A stretch of 64,000 bases of DNA from Brachionus plicatilis (GCA_010279815.1 QEOQ01000122.1:827551-891550), one strand, 5' to 3'; positions 26,125-38,480 are shown, counted from the first letter of the stretch. The notes: generated by a model not told the origin, from the letters alone. Numbers and translations are program-made.

Positions 26125-27045
26125 ATGAAGTCTCAAGTATACTCGATGAGTTCAAGCAGCAGCAGCGCAAGCAGCTCGAGTGTGGCCTGCGGTGGTCAAG
26201 CAGTGTTGGCGGCCAAGCGGTTCGTGTTCATTCTGAACGCGTTCGTGAACGGCTTCGCCCAGCTGAAGCTGTGCGCCGACCGCACCGACTTCGAGTACAT
26301 AGTCGAGATCTACTGGTCGAACGACACCAGGTCGTTTGTCAAACGCACCTATGACGACTTTGCCATGTTTCACTCCAATTTGTGTCACCAATTTAGCGAG
26401 CTGTCCAAGTGCAAGTCGGTGATGCCGGCGCTGCCGTCCAGCAAAAAGAGGTTCTGGATAAGCAGCCTGAAGCAAGCGGAGCTGCGCGAAATCGAGCTCA
26501 ACAAGTACGTGCAGCGCATCCTCAAGCTGCCCACTCAAATCACCCATAGTCAAATAGTGATGCAGTTCTTCGAGTCGCACACCGGCGACCCCAAGCCGCC
26601 GGCCACCTCCGAGACCGGCACCGAGTTCGGCAGCGAGTCGTTCGACGCCGAGGACACTAATTTGGACCACGAGTACATAGAGAGCTATTTGAAGCAGTCG
26701 AGTGACAGCGCGTCGGACATCTACGAAGACGACCTGGAGGAGAAGAAGCTGGAGGCCAAGCAGGCGAATTTGTGGTGGGACGAGGACAATGCGCTCAACG
26801 AGCTCACCACGTCCACTTCGTTCGAGCTTGGCAGTCAGTTTAATCTAAATCAATTGGGCAGTTTTTATTCCGAACAGCACGATGATGTGGACACTCTTAG
26901 AACACTCGAGTCAATACTTAAAACAAGCGATTTGTTTTCGACCAATTCTCACAGTGATCCATTGGTGAGTTCGCACAGCTCGTTCAAGTATCGAAATAGG
27001 CCGCAGGTTAATGTGGACTTGACCAAGAGGTTGTCGTTGTCGTGA
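26125..27045 (+). CDS. PX-domain protein (phosphoinositide-binding), single coding exon
   Basis: 306 aa. The N-terminus (to about residue 30) is a serine-rich low-complexity tract, followed by a PX domain at roughly 32-155. The PX signature includes the phosphoinositide-contacting KRTYDDF, the proline loop PALPSSKKRFW, then ELNKYVQRILKLPTQI and FFESHTGDPKPP. The spacing resembles the PX domains of Tks/SH3PXD2, p47phox and NoxO1 more than classic sorting nexins. The remaining C-terminus is acidic and serine-rich with no SH3 domain visible, although one is normal in those relatives. Membrane recruitment through phosphoinositides is the inferred role. Start alternatives are 26125 and 26146; both precede the domain. 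Codons are GC-rich compared with the flanks. Confidence 0.8.
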   Translation: MKSQVYSMSSSSSSASSSSVACGGQAVLAAKRFVFILNAFVNGFAQLKLCADRTDFEYIVEIYWSNDTRSFVKRTYDDFAMFHSNLCHQFSELSKCKSVMPALPSSKKRFWISSLKQAELREIELNKYVQRILKLPTQITHSQIVMQFFESHTGDPKPPATSETGTEFGSESFDAEDTNLDHEYIESYLKQSSDSASDIYEDDLEEKKLEAKQANLWWDEDNALNELTTSTSFELGSQFNLNQLGSFYSEQHDDVDTLRTLESILKTSDLFSTNSHSDPLVSSHSSFKYRNRPQVNVDLTKRLSLS

Positions 27046-27506
27046 ACGCTGCCAAGTGTAAATAGATCAAGGCAGTTTTGTCTTGTGTACAAAGAATGGC
27101 TTGTATTATATGAAAAAAAGAAGAGGAAATGATCCGCCACGTCCCATCTGCGCCCTCATACACCCAATCACTGGATTCAATACTTATTTATTAATTTCAG
27201 AATTTTTTTTTTTTTTTAACAATTTTTATTAAAGTTATGAGTTTGAATTATTTTTAAAAATTATTTTATTTTTTTTTGAATAAAATTTAATGTAAAATTA
27301 TTTAATTGATTTTCTTCTTTTTTTTTTTTCCAAAATTGTCCATGGTCGAATAACTCTAAAAGTTATGGACCAAAGTTTCTATTCTAAATATTATCTTTTC
27401 TCAAACAGGTTTATTAGTAAAATTTTTTTTTTTCTTTGTAAATAATTTTTTGTTTATTAGAATAATAGTTAGGGGAGGATCCTGGGCAGTTTGGAATGGT
27501 AATTAA

Positions 27507-27896
27507 CCTCCCTTTCAGCGGTTTTGTGAAGTTCAGTACAAAAGAACAGAACAAAGTGTAAAAAAATTAGATAACTTTTTTTCTAAAGTTTAAAATTAAT
27601 TCTGTGAATGCAGAATGGTGCAACATTCAAAGTTACATCAACTGTTTAAGTCTGCTAATGATGTGCAAAATCTCTGCAAAATGCACCACGTTCGATTATA
27701 TTGAAATTTAATTTCTGCTGAACTCTGCAAATTCAGCAGACCTTGATATGTGATGCAACTTTGAATGTTGCACAATGTTGCATTTACAGAATTAAGTTTA
27801 AATCTTTAGAAAAAATTTCATTCAATTTTTTTACATTTTTTTCTGTTCTTTTTATTATTTTGTAATGAATTTCACAAAACCTCTTTCAGCCCCGTG
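27507..27896. mobile_element. TTAA-flanked foldback MITE
   Basis: TTAA lies at both edges (27503-27506 and 27897-27900). The arms of about 140 bp are inverted copies: ggttttgtgaagttcagtac and gtgcaacattcaaagtt on the left recur complemented on the right as gcaactttgaatgttgca and ttcacaaaacc. The TTAA flank suggests piggyBac-type mobilisation. No ORF is present. Confidence 0.65.
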
Positions 27897-28043
27897 TTAA
27901 GTAGTTTTGATAATAAAGAAAAAAGTGAACAAAATTTTGAAAATGATACAAGACAAACAGATTTTTTTTTTTTTTTTTTTGGATCACTTGAGAGACACAA
28001 ATTTTGAATGAATTTAAAATTAGAATAAGATTTTTTTTTTTTT

Positions 28044-28526
28044 TTAGGAGTTGAGTTCGATGTTGTTTTGACGATCCAGGTTCCAGGTAACATGTCTGAA
28101 CTTGTCAAAGGGTGTCCAGTATTTGTGAGATGGACTTGTTGTGTTTTGTGAATCTTTAAGGTCATCGTTAATTTGGGTATGGTTTGCTACAAATTTTTCG
28201 AAAAGGAGATCGGTTCTTACTGAAATCGTTTGGAGGCTTAACTTTTGGTGAATCGTGGAAATTCTGGTTCTTAACGGGAAGTATTTTATTGTTTTTAAAA
28301 TTTTGTTTTGTATTTTTTGAAAATCTTTTAAGACTCTTTGGGTAGATGTGGACAGTGCGATGAACAGGTAATCGAGATGAGGTCTGATAAGAGCCATAAA
28401 AACGGTTTTACATAGGTTAAATTTATTTTTTATTTTGAGTATTTTTAGCTTTCTTATGATTTTGTAAATAATATAGAAGGTTAAAACATTAAGTCTAATA
28501 GGTAAAACACTGGAATTTTGGTACAA
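28044..28526 (-). pseudogene. LINE ORF2 C-terminal fragment
   Basis: The frame contains ALIRPHLDYLFIALSTST and KIQNKILKTIKYFPLRT, the post-polymerase thumb and tail region of Jockey/CR1-like non-LTR retrotransposons, and reaches a natural stop. The 5' part with the catalytic palm is absent. It may belong to the same family as the fragment at 13020-13375, since that one covers the neighbouring protein region on the same strand. Confidence 0.7.
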
Positions 28527-28710
28527 AAATCAAAAAACAAAATATTAAAGTGCCAAAGCTTAAGTTCTAAAGGACCTAAACATGTTCTGTAAATTGTAGC
28601 AATTGATACATCCTCTGGACCACCACTTAAAGCTGAGTTGGATTTTTAATTTAATAAAAATATCCCAAATTTTCAATTTTCTGAGTTTTGCAGAATCAGT
28701 ATTTTAGTAG

Positions 28711-28847
28711 CAGAGTTGTTTAAAAGTCCCAAAAAAAAGTCCAATTCCGGACATCTTTTTTTTTTTTGGAAAAAAANNNNNNNNNNNNNNNNNAAAAAAG
28801 TTTTGACTTGGACTTGACTTGAGACTTATGACTTTTAAACAACTCTG
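28711..28847. mobile_element. hAT-type MITE, compact foldback copy
   Basis: Perfect CAGAGTTGTTTAAAAGTC termini in inverted orientation. Flanking 8-mers tttagtag and attagtag agree at 7 of 8. The arms of about 60 bp could form one hairpin. The assembly gap lies at the loop, between A-runs. Confidence 0.75.
28777..28793. other. assembly gap (17 N)
   Basis: Seventeen unresolved bases between A homopolymers in the centre of a hairpin-forming MITE, a typical place for sequencing or assembly failure. Confidence 0.99.
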
Positions 28848-31680
28848 ATTAGTAGTACAAAGGATGTATCAGTTACTACAATTTACAGAACATGTTTTAG
28901 TCGATCCAGATTAAAATTCACAATGATATAAACGCTTAAAAATTCAGCTTTTTAATTAATTTTTTCTTTTACCTTTGCAAAGTCGTAAAGGGGTTTATTC
29001 GAATAGAATTTCTAAAATATTTGAGTAAAAAATTGCTCTTTTTTACATGACTTGTGAAAAAACTCCATCCCATTAGATCGTCTCAATGCTGATTGCACTG
29101 CTAATTTAATATTTTTAAATTTTTTAACTTTTTTTGTCTATTGTTTTTTGCATTTACTTATAAAATTTATTTTTGGTTTACTTATAAAAAAAGAGAACAA
29201 TTAATACATGTTTGAATCAACACAAATCAATTTCAGAAAATATCGGACATAATGATTCTTCGAGGAAAAAAGATATTTTTATTTCTTAATTAAGTCAAAC
29301 AAGTACATAATTAAAGTTATAAGTTAAAGAGACGGCTGTGAGGTTTAGAGCAATCAAAAATGAAAGCAAAAAAAATATTTTAAAAATTAATAAATAAATT
29401 GATAATATTGACTAGTAAAAAAATCAAATAAAGCTTTATTAATTCAGAAAAAAAGTCAAAAAAACTTAGTACTCTTCTATCAATTTTAATTCTATTATTA
29501 TTAAAATAATTGCTATTAAATGAAATAAAACTAGTGTTTAATTTAATAAAATATATTTTGCAACAGTTTTTCCTCCCAACTTCAGCATCACAAAAAGAGA
29601 GTTTTTTGGATATTTTAATATTGAAGAAAAAATAAATTATTTTTAAGTCCGAAATTGATTCATCTTATTTAATTTTCATTGTAAATAAATTAGACTTTTA
29701 AGTAATTTTTATTTTCATTTATTTTTTAAAATTTTATCTTCATTAAAAAAGAGAATATCAAAAGAATTGTGCAATTAAGAGAGAAAAAAAACAAAATAGA
29801 AATAAGAGAGTTAAAAATACATTTAAAAATACTCTCAATAAATTGGAATTAATAGAATGTAAGCAATTTCAGATTTAATTTAATAATTTCTTGATTTTAA
29901 TTTTGATTAAAATTTATCGATCATGAATCGATATAAAGTTTTAAATTAAAAATCAAACAGCTAAAATTTGTCGTGAAAATTTTCTAAAATTTAGAATGTT
30001 GTGGGGTTAAAAAAGTTGATAGCAAATAATATACAGAAAGACCACAATTTTTAAAATTTTCAAAACAAAACATAAGTTGATGAATCATAAACTTTAATTA
30101 AGTAGTTCGTTGTATTTTTTTTAAATTAATTTATTCCTAAAATTTAATTAAGTTTAATTCAAATAAATATTCCATATTCTTAAGGAAAAGATGTTTATTT
30201 TTCTAACTAAACGCTCTCAACTAAATAAAATATGATTATATTGCATTTTTTCTAAACTTTGCTAGCAAAATCATTTAGGCAAATATTTTTAATATGGATA
30301 AATGAGACAAGAGTTCAGATTATAACCTTAATCCATTTATAACTATTTTTTGATATTTTTTTTTAAATTCTAAGCATTTTTAAGGATTAAGAAAGAATTC
30401 TACAATAATTTAAGTTATTCGCACATTGTTGCCTTAGTTGCCGAAATTGTTGATTTTATTTACTAAAAATTTCTTGTAAAATATTTTGCATTTACCTAAT
30501 TAAAATAAAATATTTGAGATACCATTTTAAATTTTTGAAAAGCTAATTTATTTTTCAACGAAATAGTAAAATATTTGCTCTGATTAGAAAATTTTAGATA
30601 TATTTTAAAAATAGATGTCAACTTAGATACCGAAATCTCTGCATAAACAATCATGATTTATTTATATTGAGATTAAGCCTACTATTCTTATCAAAAGATC
30701 AAAATGGTGAAATACTGATACAAGAATGATGATAGATATCTCTTTTAAAGCCTAGTTAATTAATTATTTCATTAAGTTGATATTTATTAAAAATTTAAAC
30801 AACTACAAAATCTCTTGAAAAAATAAACAGAATTTTTTGTTTGGTAGAATAATAAAAACATGCTACAAATTTTTAATATTAAAAATTAAATCATCGAAAA
30901 TTTTTGCTCTTCCGTTCATATGATTTTCCTCTGAAAAGTTTATCTTGTGCACATTTTATTTATGCAGTTCTCAATTTTTTAAGCTAATGTATCATCTGCT
31001 TTTTTGAAAATTCAAATTTATTTTTACTATTGAAAAAATCTCATACTGAATCAAAATAACTGACTCATTTTTGAAAGACGATAAGATAAACATTTTATTA
31101 TTTTAGAGGATTAAAAATTGATTTTAATGATGATAGATTCGGAAATATCAAAAAATGTAAAATTTGTGACACACAATTGAAAAAAAATTATTTTTTTGCT
31201 TGAATAAATATAAGCCACAGTTTTTTATTTTTATAATTTTTATAAAGTTTATGGTTATTGTAATCAAAATATTGTTTAAATAAAATTTATTGGTAATATA
31301 ACTAGATTAGTGGAAAAAAACTTAATGTGTGATTAAAAATTTAATTTGTGGTTTTAAAACTAAATTTTAAAGGATACGGGGCAATTAGAAAAAAAATCAA
31401 CTCAGCACTTAAATCTATTTATTTTTTGACATGTTCTTATAGAACTTGATGCGCTGATCAAGAAGGCTGACTAATCAAAATAAAGTCTTTTTTTTTAATA
31501 CAATTTTTTTTCTAAAATAATATTTGCTAAAAAAAGTAAAAGTCTTTTACTTTAAAATTAAACTTTTTTTCTCTAAAAAAGAATGCATGCAAAAATAAAT
31601 CGTTTAATTTTTTACTACAATAAATTTTAATATTTGAACAGGAGTTTTCTTCTTTCCTAAAATCATTTCATTGTTGTTTA
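28848..31680. other. intergenic AT-rich sequence
   Basis: About 2.8 kb with no coding, RNA or transposon signal that I can support. Confidence 0.5.
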
Positions 31681-31682
31681 TA

Positions 31683-31910
31683 AAAAAAAGCAAATTGAAA
31701 AAGAAGATAAGCTTATTTGGGTGATGCTAGATGATGGCTTAACCGAACTTGAGCTCAATGAATACATTCGAGTTCAACTTCCAAAATCAGTAGTTTATCA
31801 GAGTAATCGAGAATGTTATTGTCAATTGTGCTTTGAAACCACTAGACACTGAGCCAAACAACAATGTGAAAATCAAGGCTGTCCAGTCAAATACAACTGA
31901 ATTATTTGTG
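31683..31910 (+). pseudogene. possible piggyBac-like C-terminal cysteine-rich fragment
   Basis: One frame reads LPKSVVYQSNRECYCQLCFE, then TTRH, a stop, AKQQCENQGCP. The CxxC...C...C arrangement after a short linker resembles the cysteine-rich tail of piggyBac transposases, but catalytic parts are missing and the match is weak. Confidence 0.25.
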
Positions 31911-32879
31911 AGATATAAGAGATAATGCTAGAGAGTTTGTGTATGTTAAAAAAAGGTAGGCCAGCAAAATCAAACAATGGTGCTTTATCAAAGAATTAAT
32001 CTTTTTTCTCCAATAAACTATGGCATCACTTTAGTTTATTTTTTTTACTTTACAAAAAAGCATTTTTACTATATTATTAATTAATTTACTTTATATTACA
32101 ATACTTTTACTTTAATTTCGAATAAAAAGATTTAATATAAAATAAAAAGCTTTATTTTCGCTATAAATTACTTTAAAAAACAAAAAATTTACTTTTAGTT
32201 AAATATTATCCCGATCAAGAATAAATGTAAAATTTGTGATCATTTATGATCAAATGATTAAATGCTCAATTAAAAAGTAAGCATAATAATTTGTTAAATT
32301 AAAGAAATGATTTTTTTTTATTGGTAATGATTTAACATATTATGCTACAGTCTCAAAAAATTATTTTAAGTTGATCAAAAAATAAGTGGATTAATAAACG
32401 ATTTTTAGAATTAAAAAGAGTACAAAATCCGAAAGACAAAAAACTTAACTTCGCAAAGATAATAAAATTAAAAAACCAAATAATATTTTATGTTGATTGA
32501 TTTTCTAAAGAAAACGCCAAAAAATATAGGGTCTAAACAGAGCAGTTCAATCAAATCGATGGTCATACATTACCATCATATATTAAAAAATTTGAAAAAT
32601 ACAATATTGAAATTTATCGAAAAAAAAGTAAATGTATAAAGAAAAAAATTTATTTAATTGCTTTATTAACTTTACTAAAAAATTAAAAATAATCGATCAT
32701 TTTAGTTAATTTTGAACATACTTTTAATTTAAAATTTTTTTTTTTTGAAATTTTAATTTAACAAACTAAGTTAATCAATGTTTCATCAAGAATTTTATAA
32801 AATTCTACCTAATTCTTCAGGAAATTTATTATTAAATATAAAATGAGCAATTTGATATAAAGTTTTGATCATAAACTTC

Positions 32880-34443
32880 AAGCCGACTTCATAGCCGACT
32901 TGCTTTAAAATTGTAGTAAATTTTATAAGCTTTCACGCAAGACAATAAGCTAAGCTCTAGAACTTACCATTCGGTCTGCATCTGCCTTTAAATATAAAAA
33001 ATCAAAAAAAAAAAATTAAATACATTTATTTAAAATTAAATCTTAAAAGATAATATAAACTTTTGTTGATTAAATAGTTTTTTTTAATTATTAAAAATGA
33101 ATATTTTTGTTTGCTGAAACATTTTTTTCATTAATGTTTTTTTTTTTCCGGCCATTTTTTCATGAATTTTTTAAACTTGTGTAAAGATGTAATTTCAAGA
33201 TTAAAAAAGGAAAAAATAAAATTTTAATAAATTTTACCTTGAAGTTATTTTTAGAAAAGTTAATGAGAAAAATTCTTATAACTTTGTAATTTTCGTTTAT
33301 ATATTAATTGTTTTTTTGAATAATAAAATAACTAAAAAACTTAAATAAAATCTTAGAATGAAAATTATATCTTAATTTACTTTCCGGAATAAGATATTGA
33401 AAAGTATCCTATCATAAAAAAATCCTATTGCTTCGTTCTTTGAGGTCCTAGGGACTAGGCGAAAGACTTGGTCATAAGCTGACCAACTCAAGCACAGAGT
33501 AGTCTAGTTTTTCCGTATATTGAAAAGTATACAAAAAAGGCATCGAGAAGTGCCATAGGGACCCCTCTTTGGATCGTATATCAGTCAAGCAAATCAATAA
33601 TCGAAGATCGATCAAAAACCACTCAATCGTGACGGATCGGAAACTCACGCGAAGCATTACACTTGTTTTCTTTTTGAGTAGTCCATAAAAGATGCCAAAC
33701 ACTCGTTTTTACCGAACAATTTCTAAATAAACACGAAACTTAAAAGTCTCCTGTTTCAAACATTGCTTATTTACAAGCATTTATTTGACCATCAGCAATT
33801 TCTTCAAAAAACCTAAAAATTTCTGTCAAATTGTTTTTGGTATTCTTTCCTTTATCGAGTTATTAAAACCTTCAATATCGCTAGTCGTATAATACTTTTT
33901 AACTTATCTTCATATCTTAAATTTGGTGTAATAAAAAATTTCAAAATTTTTTTAGCCTTATGCTCCAAAAGTCAATCACCAAAACTTTTTAAATTTTCTT
34001 TATCTTTAAGAGAGACGAAGTAATTAGAAAGTAATTCAAGTTTTTCAATAAATTCTTTCTTATTTTTGCTTGCTATCAAGCTATTATCTCTTTGTCTCGC
34101 TGTTCCGAATTTTAAAAAAAGAATTTTTAAACAAATTTAAAAAATTCATGAAAAAATGGCCGGAAAAAAAAAAACATTAATGAAAAAAATGTTTCAGCAA
34201 ACCTTAATTTACTAAAAAATAATCATTTTTAATCATTAAAAAAAAACTATTTAATCAACAAAAGATTATATTATGTTTTAAGATTTAATTTTAAATAAAT
34301 GTATTTAATTTTTTTTTTTTGATTTTTTATATTTAAAGGCAGATGCAGGCCGAATGGTAAGTTCTAGAGCTTAGCTTATTGTCTTGCGTGAAAGCTTATA
34401 AAATTTACTACAAGTCCAGACCAAGTCGGCTATCGTCCGGCTT
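32880..34443. mobile_element. Mutator-like element with about 300-bp TIRs
   Basis: The sequence 32880 to about 33190 (tagccgacttg, gtaaattttataagctttca, gttctagagcttagcttatt as complement, ggccattttttcatgaattt) recurs inverted at about 34130-34443. Long TIRs plus a decayed MULE-clan transposase fragment inside justify the call. A 9-bp target duplication could not be confirmed at the edges I chose. Confidence 0.75.
33820..34115 (-). pseudogene. MULE-type transposase C-terminal fragment
   Basis: Minus-strand frame: FGTARQRDNSLIASKNKKEF, later LLEHKAKKILKFFITP, then YTTSDIEGFNNSIKERIPKT. The TSDIEGFNNSIK block matches the conserved S/T-N-x-E-x-x-N-x-x-x-K region around the last catalytic Glu of the MULE/IS256 clan. 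One in-frame stop precedes LLEHK, and a stop and frameshift follow IPKTI, after which FFEEIADGQI continues in another frame. It is inactive. Confidence 0.6.
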
Positions 34444-35018
34444 TTTATTTGTCTTTAAAGTATATGTCCCTTTTTTAGTAAAAAATAGGTGGTCCGTGTT
34501 TTAGTAATAATCATAAAAAACTGGTCTGAATTTTCAATTTTTTATCTAACACAAAAAGGCTAAATTTAATAAAATCAAAATAATTTTATTCCAAAAATTA
34601 TTATACAATAAATTATTAGAAAATATTAAAAAACACCAATTTTTAGCAATGTTTTTCATAAGCATCCAATGCAAAATGGTTAATCATTACAATTTTGTCT
34701 TAAAGTAACACAACTCTTTGTGGTAATTGCACAACAAATTTGGAATCCAATGTGCAAAACTAAAAAGGCAATTTTTTTCAAAAACAAGTATGGGTTAAAA
34801 GCATACTTGAGTTGAAGCTGAGAAAGAAGAAAAAAAAAAACCTCTTTTCATTCATATACTAAAATTTCACGTTCATCAATCGACTCCGAACTCATTATTT
34901 GAATCAAATGTGAAATTTGGCAAATTTAAATACCCTTAATTTTTTCTCTATTATAAATAAAACTCTAAAACAACCACAAGTTTATTCACATTTTATTTTA
35001 GGAGTAAGTTTGCTGAAA
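34444..35018 (+). promoter_or_regulatory. ABCF2 upstream region with probable 5' UTR intron acceptor
   Basis: The tract ttcacattttattttag ends at 35001, 17 bases before the ABCF2 ATG, and is a good 3' splice site. The reading frame extends upstream to an earlier ATG at 34917, but that extension is AT-rich and foreign to ABCF2, so I treat it as intron. The upstream non-coding exon was not located. Confidence 0.5.
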
Positions 35019-36929
35019 ATGCCGTCGGACGCCAAAAAAAAGAAAGAACAGCAGAAAAAAGAGGCTCGCAAGACCAAGAGCAAAAAATCGACCAGACCCA
35101 ATGAAGAAAACGGCAACCAGGATGAGGACAGCGAGCAAGTGGAAGATGAACAAGTGGCCGAAAATGGACAAGGCGACTCGCTGGACCAACTTCAGTCCGA
35201 TGATCCCTTTCCCGAACTCACCAAAAAGCTGAAATTCCTTGCCCTGTTGGACAAGCAAAACGCGGACAACCGCGCATGCACCGGAGTGCTGGCATCGCAC
35301 CCGAACGGCCGCGACATCCACATCCACCAGTTCTCTCTGACCTTCTACGGCCAAGAGCTTGTCACAGACGCCAAGCTCGAGCTTAACATGGGCCGCCGCT
35401 ACGGCATCATCGGTCTAAACGGCTCCGGCAAGTCTACCATCTTGACTGCCATTGCCAAAAAAGAAATACCCATTCCGGACCATGTTGACATATATCACTT
35501 GTCGCGCGAAATACCGGCCACTAACAACACTGCCATTGAGGCGGTGCTGGAGGCCGACGAAGAAATAGAAAAGTTAGAAAAGGAGGCGGACAATTTGGCC
35601 CATTGCAACGACCTGGAATCGCAGGAGCGTCTAAACGACATCTATGAAAAGCTGGACGAGCTCAATTCGGACACTAGGGAGACCAGAGCGGCTAGAATTT
35701 TGTTCGGTCTGGGCTTCAGCGGTCAGATGCAGCAGAAAAAGTGCAAAGACTTCAGCGGAGGCTGGAGAATGAGGATAGCTTTGGCGCGAGCTCTTTATCT
35801 TAGTCCTACATTGCTCTTGTTGGACGAGCCGACCAACCATTTGGATCTGGACGCCTCTGTCTGGCTCGAAGAAGAGCTCAAGAAGTACAAACGTATCCTC
35901 GTCATCATTTCACACTCGCAGGACTTTCTGAACGGTGTGTGCACAAACATCATTTTCTTGAACAAAAAATGCCTCACCTACTACACGGGCAACTATGATC
36001 AGTTTATTCAGACTCGGATTGAATTGGAGACCAATCAAGCCAAACGCTACCAATGGGAACAGGACCAGATCGCGCACATGAAAAATTACATTGCGCGATT
36101 TGGCCACGGCTCGGCCAAACTGGCCCGACAGGCACAGTCCAAAGAGAAGACGCTCAAAAAAATGGTCGACTCGGGCCTCACTGAAAAAGTGGTCTCGGAC
36201 AAATTGTTGTCGTTCAGCTTTCCGGAGTGCGGCAAGTTGCCACCGCCGGTTCTCAGTGTTCAAAATGTGAGCTTCAAGTACAAAAACGATGATAAATGGA
36301 TTTACAAAAATTTGGATTTTGGCTTCGACATGGACACAAGGGTGGCGCTTGTTGGGCCCAATGGAGCTGGCAAGAGCACGCTCTTGAAGTTGATCGATGG
36401 CCAAATTTTGCCCACCGATGGCCAAATAAGACGAAACACACATCTTAAAATTGGTCGCTACCATCAACATTTGGCCGAGGAGTTGGACTTGAACCTGTCG
36501 GCCATGGACTACATGATGAAAGCTTTTCCGGATGTGAAGGAGCCCGAAGAAATGAGGAGGATTATTGGCCGCTATGGCCTGACTGGCCGACAGCAAATTT
36601 GTCCCATGAAGAACTTGTCCGATGGTCAAAAGAGTAGGGTTGTGTTTGCGTGGCTGGCTCACCAGTGTCCGCATTTGTTGCTGCTGGACGAGCCGACCAA
36701 TCACTTGGACATAGAGACCATAGATGCGCTGGCCGATGCGCTGAACACTTTTGAGGGCGGTCTCATTTTGGTGAGCCACGATTTTCGACTCATCAACCAA
36801 GTTGCCGAGGAGATTTGGATTTGCGACCATCAAACCATCACCAAATGGAAAAGCGATATACTCTCCTACAAAGAGTTTTTGAGGAAAAAAATTGAAAAAG
36901 AACAAAACGCTTTGAATAAAGTTAAATAA
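35019..36929 (+). CDS. ABCF2: ABCF2, ATP-binding cassette subfamily F member 2
   Basis: 636 aa soluble twin-ABC ATPase without membrane segments; relatives act on ribosomes and in translation-linked signalling. The start at MPSDAKKKK fits the family's MPSDxxKKK N-terminus and follows a splice acceptor. A lysine-rich, then acidic leader precedes [17 protein letters not shown]1: Walker [10 protein letters not shown] (about 132-140), signature FSGGW (about 245), Walker [13 protein letters not shown] (about 266). The ABCF linker includes [23 protein letters not shown]2: Walker [10 protein letters not shown] (about 446), signature LSDGQ (about 532), Walker [13 protein letters not shown]. All catalytic motifs are intact and length equals the family norm (about 620-630 aa). 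Single coding exon, GC-rich codons. Confidence 0.97.
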   Translation: MPSDAKKKKEQQKKEARKTKSKKSTRPNEENGNQDEDSEQVEDEQVAENGQGDSLDQLQSDDPFPELTKKLKFLALLDKQNADNRACTGVLASHPNGRDIHIHQFSLTFYGQELVTDAKLELNMGRRYGIIGLNGSGKSTILTAIAKKEIPIPDHVDIYHLSREIPATNNTAIEAVLEADEEIEKLEKEADNLAHCNDLESQERLNDIYEKLDELNSDTRETRAARILFGLGFSGQMQQKKCKDFSGGWRMRIALARALYLSPTLLLLDEPTNHLDLDASVWLEEELKKYKRILVIISHSQDFLNGVCTNIIFLNKKCLTYYTGNYDQFIQTRIELETNQAKRYQWEQDQIAHMKNYIARFGHGSAKLARQAQSKEKTLKKMVDSGLTEKVVSDKLLSFSFPECGKLPPPVLSVQNVSFKYKNDDKWIYKNLDFGFDMDTRVALVGPNGAGKSTLLKLIDGQILPTDGQIRRNTHLKIGRYHQHLAEELDLNLSAMDYMMKAFPDVKEPEEMRRIIGRYGLTGRQQICPMKNLSDGQKSRVVFAWLAHQCPHLLLLDEPTNHLDIETIDALADALNTFEGGLILVSHDFRLINQVAEEIWICDHQTITKWKSDILSYKEFLRKKIEKEQNALNKVK

Positions 36930-37484
36930 ATTAAATGGTACTCTAATATTTTTTTGTTTGCTCATGTTCAATTTGTTGAAGAAATAAAATTATTTTTATA
37001 TTTTATTTTTATCTTTTTTATGCTTTTTTTTTTTCAAATTGAGAAAAAATGGTCTAATTTATTTTCAAGTATAGAAAATTAAAAAAATTTTTGATTAAAA
37101 TTTTATTTAATATAGACAAATGTGATTTTAAATTAAAAAATAATCAGAGTTGTTTTTGCTAGGCAATGAGAAATTTTAGTACAAAAATTACAGTACAAAA
37201 TTTAAAAAACAAATAAATAAATTAAATAAATAGTTAAAAAATTAAGGGAGGTATTTAATCGATCTCTAAAATTTTTCTATCTCTTATTTTACTAAATACC
37301 CTTAACTTATATTTATTAATCTGTCTCCTAAATTAAATAAAACAGCAACTAATTTTACTTAAAGTATCTCTTATTTTTATTTATTAAATTGATTTAAAAA
37401 AAAAAAGAATTATAAAAAATTTCAAAAAATTTCAAATAAAATATGACATTTTTTTTTTTTTTTTTATTTCCTCCTCGATGTTAT

Positions 37485-37919
37485 TTAGAAGGACAAGCGG
37501 TAATTGAACACCATTTCTAGTAAGTCCTCTATATATTCCTCGGTCTCTTTGTTAATACCATGCCCAGTGTTGGCAATCTCATCATAATTGTGTTGATCCT
37601 TTGTTTTAAATAAAGCCACTGATATATTTTCACTTTTATAAAGTAAATAAATCGCAGCTGCGCATTGAGGTCCTTTTCTCTTAACTAGGTTGCATCGATA
37701 ATCAACTCTTAAACCGGCCTCAGCTTCACTACTTTTCAGAGAAGACCAAATCTTTTCATTATCTAACCAGTCTTTGGATGCTTCTTGATCGTCGAATGTT
37801 CTCTCATAGATCCAGTTCTTCCTGGTTCTTTTCTTTTTATTGGATTCTTGAACCTCGTCTTCAGATTCTGATTCAGAAGTTACATAGTCATCAACTACTC
37901 GATACTCACTATCAGACAT
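37485..37919 (-). CDS. MULE/FLYWCH-like N-terminal domain ORF (transposon-derived)
   Basis: 144 aa. An acidic, serine-rich start (SDSEYRVVDDYVTSESESED) and a basic patch KKKRTRKNW are followed by a compact domain: WSSLKSSEAEAGLRVDYRCN, KRKGPQCAAAIYLLYKSE, FKTKDQHNYDEI. The C...C...H pattern and the xCxAxIYL core resemble the DNA-binding domains at the N-terminus of Mutator-like transposases. No catalytic region follows downstream, so it is a truncated transposon gene or a domesticated domain. Confidence 0.5.
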   Translation of the reverse strand: MSDSEYRVVDDYVTSESESEDEVQESNKKKRTRKNWIYERTFDDQEASKDWLDNEKIWSSLKSSEAEAGLRVDYRCNLVKRKGPQCAAAIYLLYKSENISVALFKTKDQHNYDEIANTGHGINKETEEYIEDLLEMVFNYRLSF

Positions 37920-38424
37920 TTCAATACTTTGATAAAACTTAGATCACATTAGATCATCTTTAACTATCCACAAAAAAAAAACTCTCACAGGAGATAATTA
38001 AATTAAATCAAAAGATAATTTCAACTGTTCATTAATTAAGTTAAGAGCTATATTCATCATAATCATACTCATCTTCAGTAAATTTAGTGACAAAAAAACT
38101 CAGGATACATAAATATTTATTATTAGAGACAGTTAATTAATCAAATTAATCAAATAAATAATATTATAGATAGAAAAAATAAAATAATATATTTTATTAA
38201 GTGATCGTTTAAGTAATGTAAGAGATCGATTAATAATACCCCAAAAATTAACAAGAAAATTGAATCCAAAAATATCGTTTTTTAATGATCAACTTATATA
38301 AAAAAAATTTAAATGATAAATTTGAATGAATTCTTGTTTATTTACTGCCTTTTTTCTTGCATTCGTTTCTCATGTTGAATTAGAAATCTGACTGTATTTT
38401 ATGTTTAGATAATTAATTCAGATT

Positions 38425-38480
38425 CAGAGTTGTTTAAAAGTCCCAAATTAAAGTCCAAGTCCATTTCAAAAGTCCAAAAA
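38425..38480. repeat. hAT-MITE left-end fragment
   Basis: CAGAGTTGTTTAAAAGTCCC followed by aaagtccaagtcca, identical to the terminus of the MITE at 28711. No matching right end is seen, so it is a solo end. Confidence 0.5.

Noticed and set aside
26152..26670. 172-codon minus-strand frame over the PX gene
   Set aside because: Antisense of the PX coding region, no recognisable domain.
33472..33702. 76-codon minus frame inside the Mutator-like element
   Set aside because: No similarity to transposase regions, and the neighbouring real transposase frame is decayed; probably chance.
34917..35018. N-terminal extension of ABCF2 from an upstream ATG
   Set aside because: It crosses a strong splice acceptor, is AT-rich, and the family N-terminus MPSD begins exactly at 35019.
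35910..36971. 353-codon minus-strand frame over ABCF2
   Set aside because: Antisense of the second ABC cassette; long only because stops are rare opposite GC-rich codons.
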